The notes: a model not told the origin generated them from the letters alone. Shown: positions 17,947 through 27,055, numbered from the stretch's first letter. The stretch: 64,000 nucleotides of DNA from Streptomyces antnestii (GCF_004005495.1 NZ_RZYA01000014.1:1-64000), one strand, 5' to 3'. A program made the numbers and translations.

Positions 17947-18383
17947 CTAGCAGTCGCTGGCAAGGCCCTCAAAGAATCGGCTCGTCACCGGGGCCCAGTT
18001 CAGCTGGGCCGTGTCGATCCCGATCTCGCCGATCGTCTGGGCCGCGACACCGAGCCGGTGACCTCCTCCAGGTGCGGGGCGATTGCGTCCAGCGCGCGGC
18101 CGAGCCGGTCGTCGTTGAGCACAGCGGGATCGAGGTCCAAGACCTCCTTGACCGCCCAGGTCCTGACCCAGTCCTCCACCCGTACCAGCGGGCGCGGGGC
18201 GGTGAGCCGGTTGGCGACCAGGGCCTCGATCACCTCGCCGTGGGTGGCCAGCGCGAGGTCGCGCACCGGGCACAGATCATCGACGATCTCGGCCACCCGC
18301 AGTCGATGCAGAAACGCCGCGACCACGGGCAGAGCACCCAGACGCTTGGTCACCACCTGGGACACCACCGCGCGCATGCGCAC
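17947..18383 (-). pseudogene. IS1634-type (DUF4277) transposase, N-terminal remnant
   Basis: The fragment reads VVTKRLGALPVVAAFLHRL, VAEIVDDLCPVRDLALATHG, EVIEALVANRLTAPRPLVRV, LDPAVLNDDRLGRALDAIAP, the DUF4277 N-terminal domain of IS1634-family transposases. A two-base shift near 18045 precedes VAAQTIGEIGIDTAQLNW, after which homology ends at about 17985. The DDE core is missing, so the element is a truncated remnant. Its 5' end abuts a truncated membrane-protein gene on the opposite strand, probably its insertion scar. Confidence 0.7.
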
Positions 18384-18526
18384 TGCCGGCCGCCCTCTGC
18401 CATGTGACTCTCAACCTCTGCGGCGCCTACCTCCCGCACTACGGCGCCGCCGGCACCCGGTACGCCCTGGCGGCGATGCTCGGCGCGGTGGCGCTGATGG
18501 TGGCGCTGCGCTGGACGTTCAACTGA
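18384..18526 (+). pseudogene. C-terminal tail of a membrane protein (transporter remnant)
   Basis: An open plus-strand frame reads ALPAALCHVTLNLCGAYLPH, then ALAAMLGAVALMVALRWTFN and TGA at 18524. It is hydrophobic and looks like the last transmembrane helix of an MFS-type or similar transporter. The 5' part is missing at the junction with the DUF4277 remnant. It converges with the hydrolase gene and overlaps its stop by a few bases. Confidence 0.45.
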
Positions 18527-19418
18527 GACCGAGGAAGTCGGCCACCCTCGCCATCGCCTCCGCCGAGCGCGGGTCGTCCGGCAGCAGCAGCGGCCAGACG
18601 TGCGGCAGCTCCGGCAGGAAGTGCGCCTCCACCGCGACCTGGGCCCGGGCCGCCCGCCGGGCGAAGCCGGTCGCGTCGTCGATCAGCGCCTCCCCCGTCC
18701 CCGCGAAGAGCAGCACCGGGGGCAGCCCGGCCAGCGCCGCAGGGTCGGCGAGCAGTGGCGAGGCGAGGGGCTCGGCCTCCGGCGGCACGCCTTGGAGGTA
18801 GCCCTCGGCGGCCTCGCGGGCGGCGGACCGTCCCCACAACCGGTCCCGCTCCGCGTTGAGTCGGTAGGACGGGGCGTCGGCCCGCAGGTCCAGCAGCGGG
18901 GAGAGGAGCACCAGCCGGTGCGGTCCGGGGACGGCCGGGGATTCCGCCGCAGCGGCCGAGCGGAGCGCCAGCGCCAGGGCGACGGCCAGCCCTCCGCCGG
19001 CGGAATCCCCGGAGAGGACGGGCGGCGGCCCCTGGGCCGGGTCGGCCACCGCCTGCCATACGGCCGCGGCGTCGTGCAGCGCGGCCGGGAAGGGATGCTC
19101 GGGAGCCAGCCGGTACTCCGGGACGATCACCCGGCGCCCGGTGGCGCGGGCCATCCGGTGGGCGAGGCCGACCCAGCCCTCGGCGCCGCCGAGGCGGTAG
19201 CCGCCGCCGTGCAGATGGACGATCGGCGGGCCGGCGGAGTCATCGGCCGGCGGATCGCCAGGATCGACGGCGATGCCCGCCACCCCGCCGAACTCCTCGG
19301 CCTTCCAACGGACTTCGCCCGGGGGCGGGGTCGCCCGCCGCACCGCCCGCCGCCGTTCCAGCAGCTCCGGCGAGGCGGGTCGGCCCGCTCGCGGTGGCGG
19401 GAGCGGAAGCCCGATCAC
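18519..19418 (-). CDS. Alpha/beta hydrolase, HSL (hormone-sensitive lipase) type
   Basis: The 299-residue protein has the HSL oxyanion motif HGGGYRLGG near residue 70, the nucleophile elbow GDSAGGGLAVALAL near 135, a late Asp (EALIDDATGFA) and the His in LPHVWPL. These enzymes hydrolyse short-chain esters in the cytoplasm. GTG at 19418 overlaps the TGA of the upstream SDR gene (GTGA), so the two are translationally coupled. Because the SDR reading frame is broken, coupling may be lost. Possible role: hydrolysis of an ester or lactone made by the adjacent oxidoreductases. Confidence 0.8.
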   Translation of the reverse strand: MIGLPLPPPRAGRPASPELLERRRAVRRATPPPGEVRWKAEEFGGVAGIAVDPGDPPADDSAGPPIVHLHGGGYRLGGAEGWVGLAHRMARATGRRVIVPEYRLAPEHPFPAALHDAAAVWQAVADPAQGPPPVLSGDSAGGGLAVALALALRSAAAAESPAVPGPHRLVLLSPLLDLRADAPSYRLNAERDRLWGRSAAREAAEGYLQGVPPEAEPLASPLLADPAALAGLPPVLLFAGTGEALIDDATGFARRAARAQVAVEAHFLPELPHVWPLLLPDDPRSAEAMARVADFLGLS

Positions 19419-20221
19419 GGCATCACCACCCCGCCGTTGGGCCGGATGGTCTGGCCGGTGATGAAGCGGGCCGCGTCGGAGGCCAGGTAGAGCACGGCCA
19501 TCGCGATGTCCCACGGCTCCCCGGTCCGCCCCAGCGGGGAGGACGCGGCGCGCGAGGCGAAGTCCGCCTCCCGCGCGTCCGGGTCCACCGTCCCGTCCGG
19601 GCGGCTGAAGTTGCGGGCGACCATCGGAGTGTCCACGAAGCCGGGCGCGACGCTGTTCACCCGCACCCCGTACCGGCCGAGCTCGGTGGCAAGGGTACGG
19701 GTGAGCATCAGCACGCCGGCCTTGGAGGCGGCGCGTACGCGCCCAGCCCCGGCGCGGGCGTGTCGGCGCCCGCCGAGGCGGTGTTGACGATGCATCCGGA
19801 GCCCTGGCCGGCCGTGTTCCGGCCGGCCGCCGCGCAGCCGAACCAGGTGCCCTTGAGGTTGACGCCGAGGACCAGGTCCAGGGTCTCCTCGGTGGTCTCG
19901 GCGACCGGGGCCGCGCGCAGCACGCCCGCCACATTGGCCCAGACGTCGAGCCGGTCCGCGCGGGCGGTGGCCCGCCGGGCGAAGTCCTCGACCGCGGCCC
20001 GGTCGCGGACGTCGAGGACCCCGGTGACCGGGTCCTTCACTCACGCCTGCCTCGGCCAGCTGCGCGCGGGTCTCCTCCAGCCCCTCCCGGTCCAGGTCAC
20101 AGACCGCGGGCAGGGCCCCGGCGCGGGCCGGCGCCAGCGCGGTTTCCCGTCCGATGCCGGAGGCCGCGCCGGTGACCACGGCGGTCCGGCCCTCCAGGTG
20201 GTACGCGGGCTGCTCGGGCAT
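19415..20221 (-). pseudogene. Short-chain dehydrogenase with two frameshifts
   Basis: The start (MPEQPAYHLEGRTAVVTGAA, with GAASGIGRE) and end (ASKAGVLMLTRTLATELG, VRVNSVAPGFVDTPMVARNF, ITGQTIRPNGGVVMP) are in one frame. The middle (DPVTGVLDVRDRAAVEDFAR, WANVAGVLRAAPVAETTEET, VNLKGTWFGCAAAGRNTAGQ, IVNTASAGADTPAPGLGAYA) is in another. A tandem GTGA duplication (TCACTCAC at 20037-20044) opens the shift and two extra bases near 19730-19734 close it. Corrected, the protein is a 270-residue SDR with the YxxxK motif (YAASK). Either a pseudogene or a sequence error. Confidence 0.75.
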
Positions 20222-20248
20222 CGCCTCTCCCTCCTCCGCGGTCGGCGC

Positions 20249-21100
20249 TCAGTGCGGGGCCGCGTCCATGTCGGGCATCGGATAGGGGAACTTGGCGCCG
20301 ACCCCGCCGTCCACGGTGAGTACCTGGCCGCTGACGTACCCGGCCAGGTCGCTGCTGAGGAAGAGCAGCGCGGAAGCGATGTCCGCGGGGGTGGCCACCC
20401 GCCGCAGCGGTGCGTTGTCCACGTTGTTCCGGTGCCCCTGCTCGCCGAGGTACGCGGAGACCCTGGGCGTCCAGACCGTCCCCGGCGCCACCGCGTTCAC
20501 CCGCACCCCGTGCGGCCCGAGCTCGACGCAGGCCGAGCGGACCAGCGCCGCCAGCCCGGCCTTGGCCGCCCCGTAGGCGGCGTGCATCGGGGCGCCGGTC
20601 TGCCCGGAGACGGAGGAGACGAAGGTCAGCGCCCCTCCGCCGTGCGCGGCCAGGTGCCGGCCGCCGTACTGGGCGGCGAGCAGGGCGTGCCGCAGCACGA
20701 TGTCCTGGTGCCAGGACCAGTCCTCGTCGGTGAGTTCGAGCAGACTGCGGTAGCGGCTCATGCCGATGACGTCGACCAGCAGGTGCACCCGCCCGAACCG
20801 CCGCTCGGCCTCCTCCCACAGCCGCCGGGCGTCCTCGCGCCCGGTCGCGTCGGCGGTCCACGGCAGCGCACCGGTCTCCTTGCCGACCGCCGCCGCCCGC
20901 TGCCCGTCCACGTCCACGGCCAGCACCTGGGCCCCGCACTGGGTGAGCGCGTGCACGATCTGCCGGCCCATCCCCTGGCCCGCGCCGAGGACCACCGCCG
21001 CCCTGCCGTCCAGCCGCAGCGCCCCGGCGAAGTCGGGGACGGCGTCGCCGTCGGGTTGCGGGGGGTACGCGGGCGTTGCCGGGCCGGGCGTCGGGGTCAC
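20249..21100 (-). CDS. Short-chain dehydrogenase/reductase
   Basis: The 283-residue protein has the cofactor motif GAGQGMGR near residue 42, the SSVSGQ segment and the catalytic YGAAK near 175, then VRVNAVAPGTVWTP and GYVSGQVLTVDGGVG. It is a classical NAD(P)-dependent SDR. The GTG at 21100 was chosen because the operator-like palindrome lies 17 bases upstream and the more upstream start would overlap it. It is followed 27 bases later by the second SDR gene and the hydrolase, suggesting an operon. Confidence 0.8.
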   Translation of the reverse strand: MTPTPGPATPAYPPQPDGDAVPDFAGALRLDGRAAVVLGAGQGMGRQIVHALTQCGAQVLAVDVDGQRAAAVGKETGALPWTADATGREDARRLWEEAERRFGRVHLLVDVIGMSRYRSLLELTDEDWSWHQDIVLRHALLAAQYGGRHLAAHGGGALTFVSSVSGQTGAPMHAAYGAAKAGLAALVRSACVELGPHGVRVNAVAPGTVWTPRVSAYLGEQGHRNNVDNAPLRRVATPADIASALLFLSSDLAGYVSGQVLTVDGGVGAKFPYPMPDMDAAPH

Positions 21101-21116
21101 TGTCCGCCTCCGCGAG

Positions 21117-21132
21117 TTTCGATATCTCGAAA
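21117..21132. promoter_or_regulatory. Palindromic operator TTTCGATATCTCGAAA
   Basis: The arms TTTCGA and TCGAAA are exact complements around a 4-base centre. The site lies directly upstream of the SDR-SDR-hydrolase operon and matches the site upstream of the monooxygenase gene at 13 of 16 positions. It is the likely target of the IclR regulator encoded between the two. Confidence 0.6.
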
Positions 21133-21217
21133 GCCTCTCCACAGTGCCAGAGGAGGATGGGCGAGTCCGTCGCAGAGCGCAAGACCCGTGCCGTGCCGGG
21201 GCCGAGCTGAGGGGGCG

Positions 21218-22162
21218 TCAACTCCCTTGTCGGGGCGGCGGCGGTACGTCGACCAGCGGGACGATCCGCCCGCCGGTCCGCTTGGTGATCGCGCGGGCGA
21301 CGCCGGCCAGCCGCTCGCCGATCTCCACCACCCGGCTCCCGCGTGCCCGCCGCAGCCCGTTGACGGTGAGCGCGAGGGCGACCGCGCCTGCGGAGTCGTG
21401 CACGGCCGCGACCACGGTCGCGATGGTGTACTCCCGCTCCGGCTCGATGTCGAGCAGTTCGTAGGCGCTGCCGGCCAACTCGGCCGCCACGGCGTCGAAG
21501 TGGGCCCGCAGCGCGTCCGCGTCGACCGGCCGTTCGGCAAGCCGCTGCAGCAGTCCGCCGAGCTCCACCCGGGCGGGCCCGTCCACCGCGACCGAGTAGC
21601 CGCGCTCGCGCACCGCCGCCAGGGCGCCGGCCATATGCGCGCGCACGGCCTCCCGGGTGCGCTCGTCCACCCCGTCCAGCCGGCGCAGCCAGCTCTCCGT
21701 CCGGCCCTCCGGCGACCAGGCGTAGAAGACCTGGCCGAGCGGCGGCACCAGCGGCACGCGCTGTCCGCGGCGGATGTCCGCGGAGGGGATCTGCGGGGTG
21801 CCATCGGTGGAGAGGATCACGATCTGGTCGCCGTGGGCGGCGGGCGCGGAGATCACCGTCTCGGTACCCAACTCCCGGGCCAGCTCGGCCATCCGGCCGC
21901 GGGCCAGGTCCACGGCCGGGTTGCCGCGCAGCGCCGCGTCGCCGAGCGCGATCGGGCAGGCGCCCAGCTCGTACGTCTTCCGCTTCGGGTGCCGGACGAG
22001 GTAGCCGGCGTCCTCCAGCGCCTGGAGCACCGAGAGCGCCGAGGCCAGGCTGATGCCGAGCGCGGCGGACAGCTCGGAGAGGCTGAACGCGCCGCCCGGA
22101 TGGGCCGCGAAGAAGTCGAGCACCGCGAGCGCGCGGGTCGCGGCGAGCGCCGGACGCACCAT
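21218..22162 (-). CDS. IclR family transcriptional regulator
   Basis: A 314-residue regulator with an N-terminal winged helix (ALAVLDFFAAHPGGAFSLSE, ALGISLASALSVLQALEDAG, YLVRHPKRKTYELG) and a C-terminal IclR effector domain (VPLVPPLGQVFYAWSP; RERGYSVAVDGPARVE; IATVVAAVHDSAG). IclR proteins sense small organic acids, often as repressors. ATG at 22162. It sits between the SDR operon and the divergent monooxygenase, both of which carry the same palindrome, so it probably controls both. Confidence 0.85.
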   Translation of the reverse strand: MVRPALAATRALAVLDFFAAHPGGAFSLSELSAALGISLASALSVLQALEDAGYLVRHPKRKTYELGACPIALGDAALRGNPAVDLARGRMAELARELGTETVISAPAAHGDQIVILSTDGTPQIPSADIRRGQRVPLVPPLGQVFYAWSPEGRTESWLRRLDGVDERTREAVRAHMAGALAAVRERGYSVAVDGPARVELGGLLQRLAERPVDADALRAHFDAVAAELAGSAYELLDIEPEREYTIATVVAAVHDSAGAVALALTVNGLRRARGSRVVEIGERLAGVARAITKRTGGRIVPLVDVPPPPRQGS

Positions 22163-22235
22163 CCCTGTTCCCTCCCGTCCGCCCCTTGCGGGACCGGGCC
22201 CAGCCGTCCACAATCCTTCCGCACTCCGAAGTCTC

Positions 22236-22251
22236 TTTTGATATACCGAAA
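22236..22251. promoter_or_regulatory. Operator TTTTGATATACCGAAA
   Basis: This 16-base site, 37 bases upstream of the monooxygenase start and 74 bases from the IclR start, shares TTTyGATATnyCGAAA with the palindrome at 21117. Its place between divergent genes suits IclR autoregulation. Confidence 0.55.
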
Positions 22252-22288
22252 CTGATGCTCCGTCAATCTCTCTGGCTCGGAGGCCCCG

Positions 22289-23434
22289 ATGAAACTCGAT
22301 GTGCTGTACGAGGTCGACGTACCCCGCCCCTGGGACGGCCCGCACCCGCAGGGCCAGCGGCGCGCCGAGCAGCGCGCGTACCGCGAGGCGGTGGAGCAGA
22401 TCCGGCTCGCCGACCGGATGGGCTTCAACACGGTCTGGGCGGTGGAGCACCACTTCCGCGAGGGCCGCTCGCACATGCCCTCCTCCGAGGTCTTCCTCGG
22501 CTACCTGGCCGGGCTCACCGAGCGGATCCGGCTCGGCTTCGGCGTCACCCTCACCCCCTTCGGCTTCACCCCGCCGCAGCGGATCGCCGAGAAGGTGGCC
22601 ACCGTCGACCTGCTCTCCGGCGGGCGGGTCGAATGGGGGACGGGCCGCTCGACGCCCATGGAACAGACCGCCTTCGGGGTGGACATCGCGAAGTCCCGCG
22701 ACGACTGGCGGGAGGCGATCCAGATCGTCTGCGGGATGTGGCGGGAGGAGTACTTCTCCTACGAGTCCGAGCGCTTCAGCTTCCCGCGCCGGATGGTCAC
22801 TCCGAAACCCGTGCAGGACCCGCATCCGCCGGTCTGGATGGCCGCCACCTCCAACGGCTCGGCGGAGGTCGCCGGGGCGAACGGGCTCGGGCTGCTCTCC
22901 TTCTCGATCATGCAGTCGCTGGAGGTGATGGCGGCCCAGATCACCGCGTACCGCGCGGCGGCGGCCGCGGCCCGGCCGCTCACCGACGTGACCACCGACA
23001 AGGTCGCCGCCTACACCCTCGTGCACTGTCCCGGCGGCCGCGGACCGGTGAGTCCCAAGGTCTGGGACTCGGTGGCCTGGTGGTACCGGAACCTGGCCGT
23101 GTTCACCCTCGAATGGGAGCTCCCGCACCTCACCGAGGAGGAGCGGGACCGCACCTTCCCCCTCCTCAAGCCGCTGTTCGCGGGCGAGGTCCCGGTCGAG
23201 CGGTTCGACGCCGCCGACATGATCGTCATCGGCGACACCCAGACCTGCGTCGACAAGATGAAGCGCTACGCCGACCTCGGCGTAGACGAGCTCATCTGCT
23301 ACGTCCAGTGGGGCTACCTCGAACACCAGGACATCCTGCGCACGATCGAAGTCCTGGGAAAGGAGGTCATCCCCGAGCTGGCGACGTACACCCCGAAGCC
23401 GCCGAGGGCGGCTGAGGCCGGGGAGCCCGGCTAG
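22289..23434 (+). CDS. LLM-class (luciferase-like) flavin-dependent monooxygenase
   Basis: The 381-residue protein matches bacterial-luciferase-like TIM-barrel oxidoreductases: EQIRLADRMGFNTVWAVEHH, FREGRSHMPSSEVFLGYLAG, RIRLGFGVTLTPFGFTPPQR, IAEKVATVDLLSGGRVEWGT, and MVTPKPVQDPHPPVWMAATS. Such enzymes use FMNH2 and O2 to oxidise small organic molecules. It starts with ATG at 22289 and is divergent from iclR. Together with the SDR pair and hydrolase it suggests oxidation, Baeyer-Villiger-type or otherwise, then reduction and ester cleavage of an unknown compound. Confidence 0.8.
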   Translation: MKLDVLYEVDVPRPWDGPHPQGQRRAEQRAYREAVEQIRLADRMGFNTVWAVEHHFREGRSHMPSSEVFLGYLAGLTERIRLGFGVTLTPFGFTPPQRIAEKVATVDLLSGGRVEWGTGRSTPMEQTAFGVDIAKSRDDWREAIQIVCGMWREEYFSYESERFSFPRRMVTPKPVQDPHPPVWMAATSNGSAEVAGANGLGLLSFSIMQSLEVMAAQITAYRAAAAAARPLTDVTTDKVAAYTLVHCPGGRGPVSPKVWDSVAWWYRNLAVFTLEWELPHLTEEERDRTFPLLKPLFAGEVPVERFDAADMIVIGDTQTCVDKMKRYADLGVDELICYVQWGYLEHQDILRTIEVLGKEVIPELATYTPKPPRAAEAGEPG

Positions 23435-23450
23435 GAGTTGCCTTCCAAAG

Positions 23451-23960
23451 TCACGCCCACATCAGGAGCGAGGCGAGGTTGACGGCTGCCTGGTAGGACT
23501 CGACGGTCTTGTCGCAGCGGGTCGCGATGCCGCGCCACTGCTTGAGTCGGTTGAAGCATCGTTCCACGAATTGCGCCGCTTGTAGAGCCGCTTGTCAAAG
23601 GCTGGGGGCGCCCGCATCGGTTGCCGCGCCGGAGCCGGTTGCGGACCTGGTCGGCGCGTTCGGGGATGGTGTGGCTGATACCCCTCCGCCGCAGGCAGGT
23701 CCGTATAGCCCGGGAGCTGTAGCCCTTGTCGCCCAGCACGTGGTCGGGCCGCACCCGAGGCCGGCCCGGGCCGAGGCGAGGCACCCGGATCGCCTCCATC
23801 AAGGTAGTGAACTGGGTGCAGTCGTTGGTGTTCCCGCCCGTGACCACGAAGGCGAGTGGGCGACCAAAGGCGTCGCAGGCCAGATGGATCTCGCTGGTCA
23901 GGCCGCCCCGGGAACGTCCGAGGCCGGGGCTGCGGACCCCCCTTTTCGGGCTCCGGCGGA
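23451..23960 (-). pseudogene. IS5-family transposase remnant
   Basis: Fragments read GRSRGGLTSEIHLACDAFGR, PLAFVVTGGNTNDCTQFTTL, PDHVLGDKGYSSRAIRTCLR, then after shifts PPAFDKRLYKRRN and RCFNRLKQWRGIATRCDKTV, ESYQAAVNLASLLMW and TGA at 23451. This is the DDE domain of an IS5-group transposase with at least two frameshifts and no N-terminus. It separates the monooxygenase gene from a polyketide synthase fragment and probably marks the breakpoint that joined them. Confidence 0.75.
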
Positions 23961-25040
23961 ATGCTGATGCCCTGGCTCGCCGACCACCGGGTCGCCGAGA
24001 CCCCCGACCTGCCCGGCACCGGATTCGCCGAGATACTGCTGACCGCCGCGGCCGAAGTCTTCGGCACCGACCGGATCGCGCTCACCGACCTGCGCCTGGA
24101 GACACCGCTCGTCCTGGACCCTGAGCCCGAAGTAACCACACGCTTGGTCCACGAGGGCGGCCAGACACGCGCCGAAGTCCTCACACGCACCGACGACGGC
24201 ATCGTGATACACGCGCGGGCCACCGTCCGGGCGCTGCCGGACGATCAACCGCGCCCGGCCCTGGACCCGGCGATGCTGCCCAGCCCTGAGTGGACCGACT
24301 CCGACCCCGCCGATCTGCACCGGCACTTCCGCGACCGCCACAACGTCCACCACGCCCCGCCCTCACCGCGATCGACCGCATCCAGCTGCAGCCCGACCAC
24401 AACCGCGCCACCGCCCTGGTACACATCGCCGACACCGCCCGCGTCTCCGCCTGGACCATGGCCCTGCACCCCGCCCTGGCCGGTCGCTGGATGCCCAACT
24501 GCTTGCCGACACACTGGGAGCCGAAGGCGAACAGCCCACACCCACATCCTGCTTGTTCTGGACCCGCACGACGGAACGGCGGACAAACCAGCACCTGCCC
24601 GCGCCGCCGTGCACAACACGCTGACCATCCTTCAACAGCTGGCCAAGCGCGCCCCCGCGCCCCGCCTGTGGACGCTGTGGCGGGGCGAGCACGCCCTGAC
24701 CGCCGCCGGAGTACGCGGGCTCCTGCGGGCCGCGGCCTTCGAACACCCAGAACTGCGGTCCTCCAGCCTGGAAGTCTCCGGCAACACCCCCTTGGAGGCG
24801 CTCCTGGCCGACCTGCTCGCCGAGGACCCGTCGATCACCGAAGTTGCCTGGCGAGACGGCCGCCGCAGCGTCGCCCGAGTGCGCCCTGGCCCCGCGCCCC
24901 GCCCGACGACTCCATCCTCAGGCATGCGTGCTCCGGTCAGGCCCGGCGGAAGCTACCTGGTCACCGGAGGCCTCGGCGGCCTGGGCCTGGTCACCGCCCT
25001 CCTGATCGCCCGGGCTCGCCCGCCGGGTACCAGGGCGTAA
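23961..25040 (+). pseudogene. Modular polyketide synthase fragment (DH to KR)
   Basis: The fragment begins with the dehydratase motif PWLADHRVAETPDLPGTGF (hot-dog His and the GxxxxP loop). After a frameshift near 24355 it continues ALTAIDRIQLQPDHNRATAL and MALHPAL, then shifts again near 24485 and 24545 to HILLVLDPHDG. It ends in the ketoreductase: LWTLWRGEHAL, AAAFEHPELRSSSLEVSG and the NADPH motif GGSYLVTGGLGGLGLV. No KS, AT, ACP or thioesterase is present. It is a dead piece of a type I PKS captured between an IS and the sugar-transport locus. Confidence 0.75.
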
Positions 25041-25058
25041 GGGCACGGTGCCCATCGG

Positions 25059-26096
25059 TCACAACAACTGCCGCCTGCGGCCGAGCCACGTCTGCGCGAT
25101 GACCACGACCGCCAGGAACGCGCCGCTGACGACCTGCTGGTAGGAGGAGTCGAGGGAGCCGATCTGGTTGATGACGTTCTGGATGACCTTCAGGAGCAGC
25201 ACCCCCACCAGGGAGCCGCTGACGTAGCCGAGGCCGCCGGTCAGCAGCGTGCCGCCGATGACGACCGCGGAAATGGCCTCCAGCTCCATGCCGTTGCCGA
25301 GAATCGTGACGCCGGAGGCCAGCCAGGCGGCGTTGAGCGCGCCGGCCAGGCCCGCGAGGACGCCGGACAGCGTATAGACAATGACCTTTGTGCGGGCCAC
25401 GGGAGCACCCATGAGAGCGGCCGCGTCCTCGTTGCCACCGACCGCGTAGACATGCTGGCCGAAGCGGCTGCGGCGCAGGGCCACCGCGCCCGCCACGAAC
25501 AGGGCCAGGGTGATCCACACGGGGTTGCCGAGGCCGAGTGTCGTGCCCTGGCCGAGCTCGGCGAGGAACGAACCCTTGGCGACGAGATAGGTGTCGGCGC
25601 CCTCGTCGGTCAGGGACAGCATCAGGCCGCGCGCGCCCAGCATCGCGGCCAGCGTGACGATGAAGGGAGCGAGCCGCGAGCGGGCGATCAGCAGGCCGTT
25701 GACCACACCGATGAGCCCGCAGAACGCCATCGGCAGCAGGAGCGCCACCAAAGTGCCGTACTGCGACCCCCACGCGGCCAGAACACCGCCGAGAGCGAAG
25801 AGCGAACCGACCGACAGGTCGATGCCGCCGGTGATGATGACGAACGTCATGCCGAGCGCGACGACCGCCAGGAACGCCGAACTCGTCGCCATGTTGGACA
25901 CGTTGTCCCCGGTGGCGAACGAGCCGAAGCTCAGTGACGCCACCGCTGAGACGATCACGAGGACCGCGAGCGCGCCATGCTGCTGGACCAGCGCGCTCAG
26001 CCGCTCGGAACGGCTGCTGCCGACGGGCTCGGCGTCGGGAAGCTCTTTCTCCGTACGGGCCACGGCCTCTTCCGTTTCCGTCCTGGTCGCCGTCAT
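25059..26096 (-). CDS. Sugar ABC transporter permease (RbsC/YjfF-like)
   Basis: A 345-residue inner-membrane protein with about 8-10 hydrophobic helices and the BPD_transp_2 signature (TGGIDLSVGSLFALGGVLAA). It also has RFGQHVYAVGGNEDAAALMG, the cytoplasmic EAA-like loop that contacts the ATPase. The cytosolic N-terminus carries about 35 charged residues. ATG at 26096 overlaps the upstream permease stop (ATGA). It forms one half of a heterodimeric permease with the gene before it, as in galactofuranose (YtfT-YjfF) and related furanose importers. Confidence 0.85.
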   Translation of the reverse strand: MTATRTETEEAVARTEKELPDAEPVGSSRSERLSALVQQHGALAVLVIVSAVASLSFGSFATGDNVSNMATSSAFLAVVALGMTFVIITGGIDLSVGSLFALGGVLAAWGSQYGTLVALLLPMAFCGLIGVVNGLLIARSRLAPFIVTLAAMLGARGLMLSLTDEGADTYLVAKGSFLAELGQGTTLGLGNPVWITLALFVAGAVALRRSRFGQHVYAVGGNEDAAALMGAPVARTKVIVYTLSGVLAGLAGALNAAWLASGVTILGNGMELEAISAVVIGGTLLTGGLGYVSGSLVGVLLLKVIQNVINQIGSLDSSYQQVVSGAFLAVVVIAQTWLGRRRQLL

Positions 26097-27055
26097 CGCT
26101 TCCCCCGTCCGCGCGCCGCGTACACCGCCAGCACGATCACGATGGCCTGGGCGATCTGCGTCCACGAAGGCGGCAGATCGTGCTTGATGAGGGTGGCGGT
26201 GAGCAACTGGATGAGGACGGCGCCCGCCACCGTTCCGGCGATGTTGACCCTGCCGCCGCTCAGGGGGGTGCCGCCGACCACCACTGCGGTGATCGCGGAC
26301 AGTTCCATCAGATTGCCCAGCGACGTGGGGTCGCTGGCCTGGAGCCGCGCGGTCGCGAGCACACCCGCGACAGCGGCGAGGAGCGCGCACGCCACGTAGA
26401 CGAGCATCAGGACCCGGCGCACCGGCAGCCCCGCGAGCTTCGCCGCCGCCCGGTTGTCGCCGATGGCGAGCAACTGCCGCCCGAAGGTGGTGCGCCGGAC
26501 GACGAAGGCCACCAGCAGCGCGAGCGCGGCGGCGATGACGATGAGGTACGGGATGCCGAGGACGTCCCCCGAACCGAGCGACGCGAGCGCCGGGTTGTGC
26601 AGGTCCTTGAGCTGCGGCAGCAGCACCAGGGCGATGCCGCGGCCGCCGACCATGAGGGCGAGCGTGGCCACGATCGGCTGGACGCCGACCCAGGCGACCA
26701 GCGCCCCGTTGGCCAGGCCCACCACGGCGGCGAACACGGCCACCGTGAGCAGGGCAGGCACAAGTCCGTACCCCAGATAGAGGGCAGTGACCGAGGCCGC
26801 GAGCGCCATGACGGCGCCCACGGACAGGTCGATGCCCTCGGTGCCGATGGCCAGGGCCATGCCGAGCGCGACGATGATCACGGGCGCGACCTGTACGGCC
26901 TGAGTCCGGAAGTTCTCGGCGGACAGGAAGTGCGGGGTCACGGCGATATTGACGACGAGCAGCACAGCCACGCCCGCGTACACGCCGTACGTCTGCATCC
27001 ACTGCAGCACGCGGGCGCGGTCGAGGGCGGCCGGCCGTATCGCGGCCTCAGCCAT
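26093..27055 (-). CDS. Sugar ABC transporter permease (RbsC/YtfT-like)
   Basis: A 320-residue membrane protein with the signature IGTEGIDLSVGAVMALAASV, the loop TTFGRQLLAIGDNRAAAKLA and ITAVVVGGTPLSGGRVNIAG. It belongs to the same permease family as the downstream gene but is only distantly similar, which fits a heterodimer. Its start overlaps the end of the ATPase gene by 8 bases (ATGGCTGA), so all three transport genes are tightly coupled. Confidence 0.85.
   Translation of the reverse strand: MAEAAIRPAALDRARVLQWMQTYGVYAGVAVLLVVNIAVTPHFLSAENFRTQAVQVAPVIIVALGMALAIGTEGIDLSVGAVMALAASVTALYLGYGLVPALLTVAVFAAVVGLANGALVAWVGVQPIVATLALMVGGRGIALVLLPQLKDLHNPALASLGSGDVLGIPYLIVIAAALALLVAFVVRRTTFGRQLLAIGDNRAAAKLAGLPVRRVLMLVYVACALLAAVAGVLATARLQASDPTSLGNLMELSAITAVVVGGTPLSGGRVNIAGTVAGAVLIQLLTATLIKHDLPPSWTQIAQAIVIVLAVYAARGRGKR

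Noticed and set aside
19394..22255. Long open frames on both strands across the SDR-iclR region (953 codons plus, 704 codons minus)
   Set aside because: They cross gene boundaries and lack family motifs; typical high-GC shadows.
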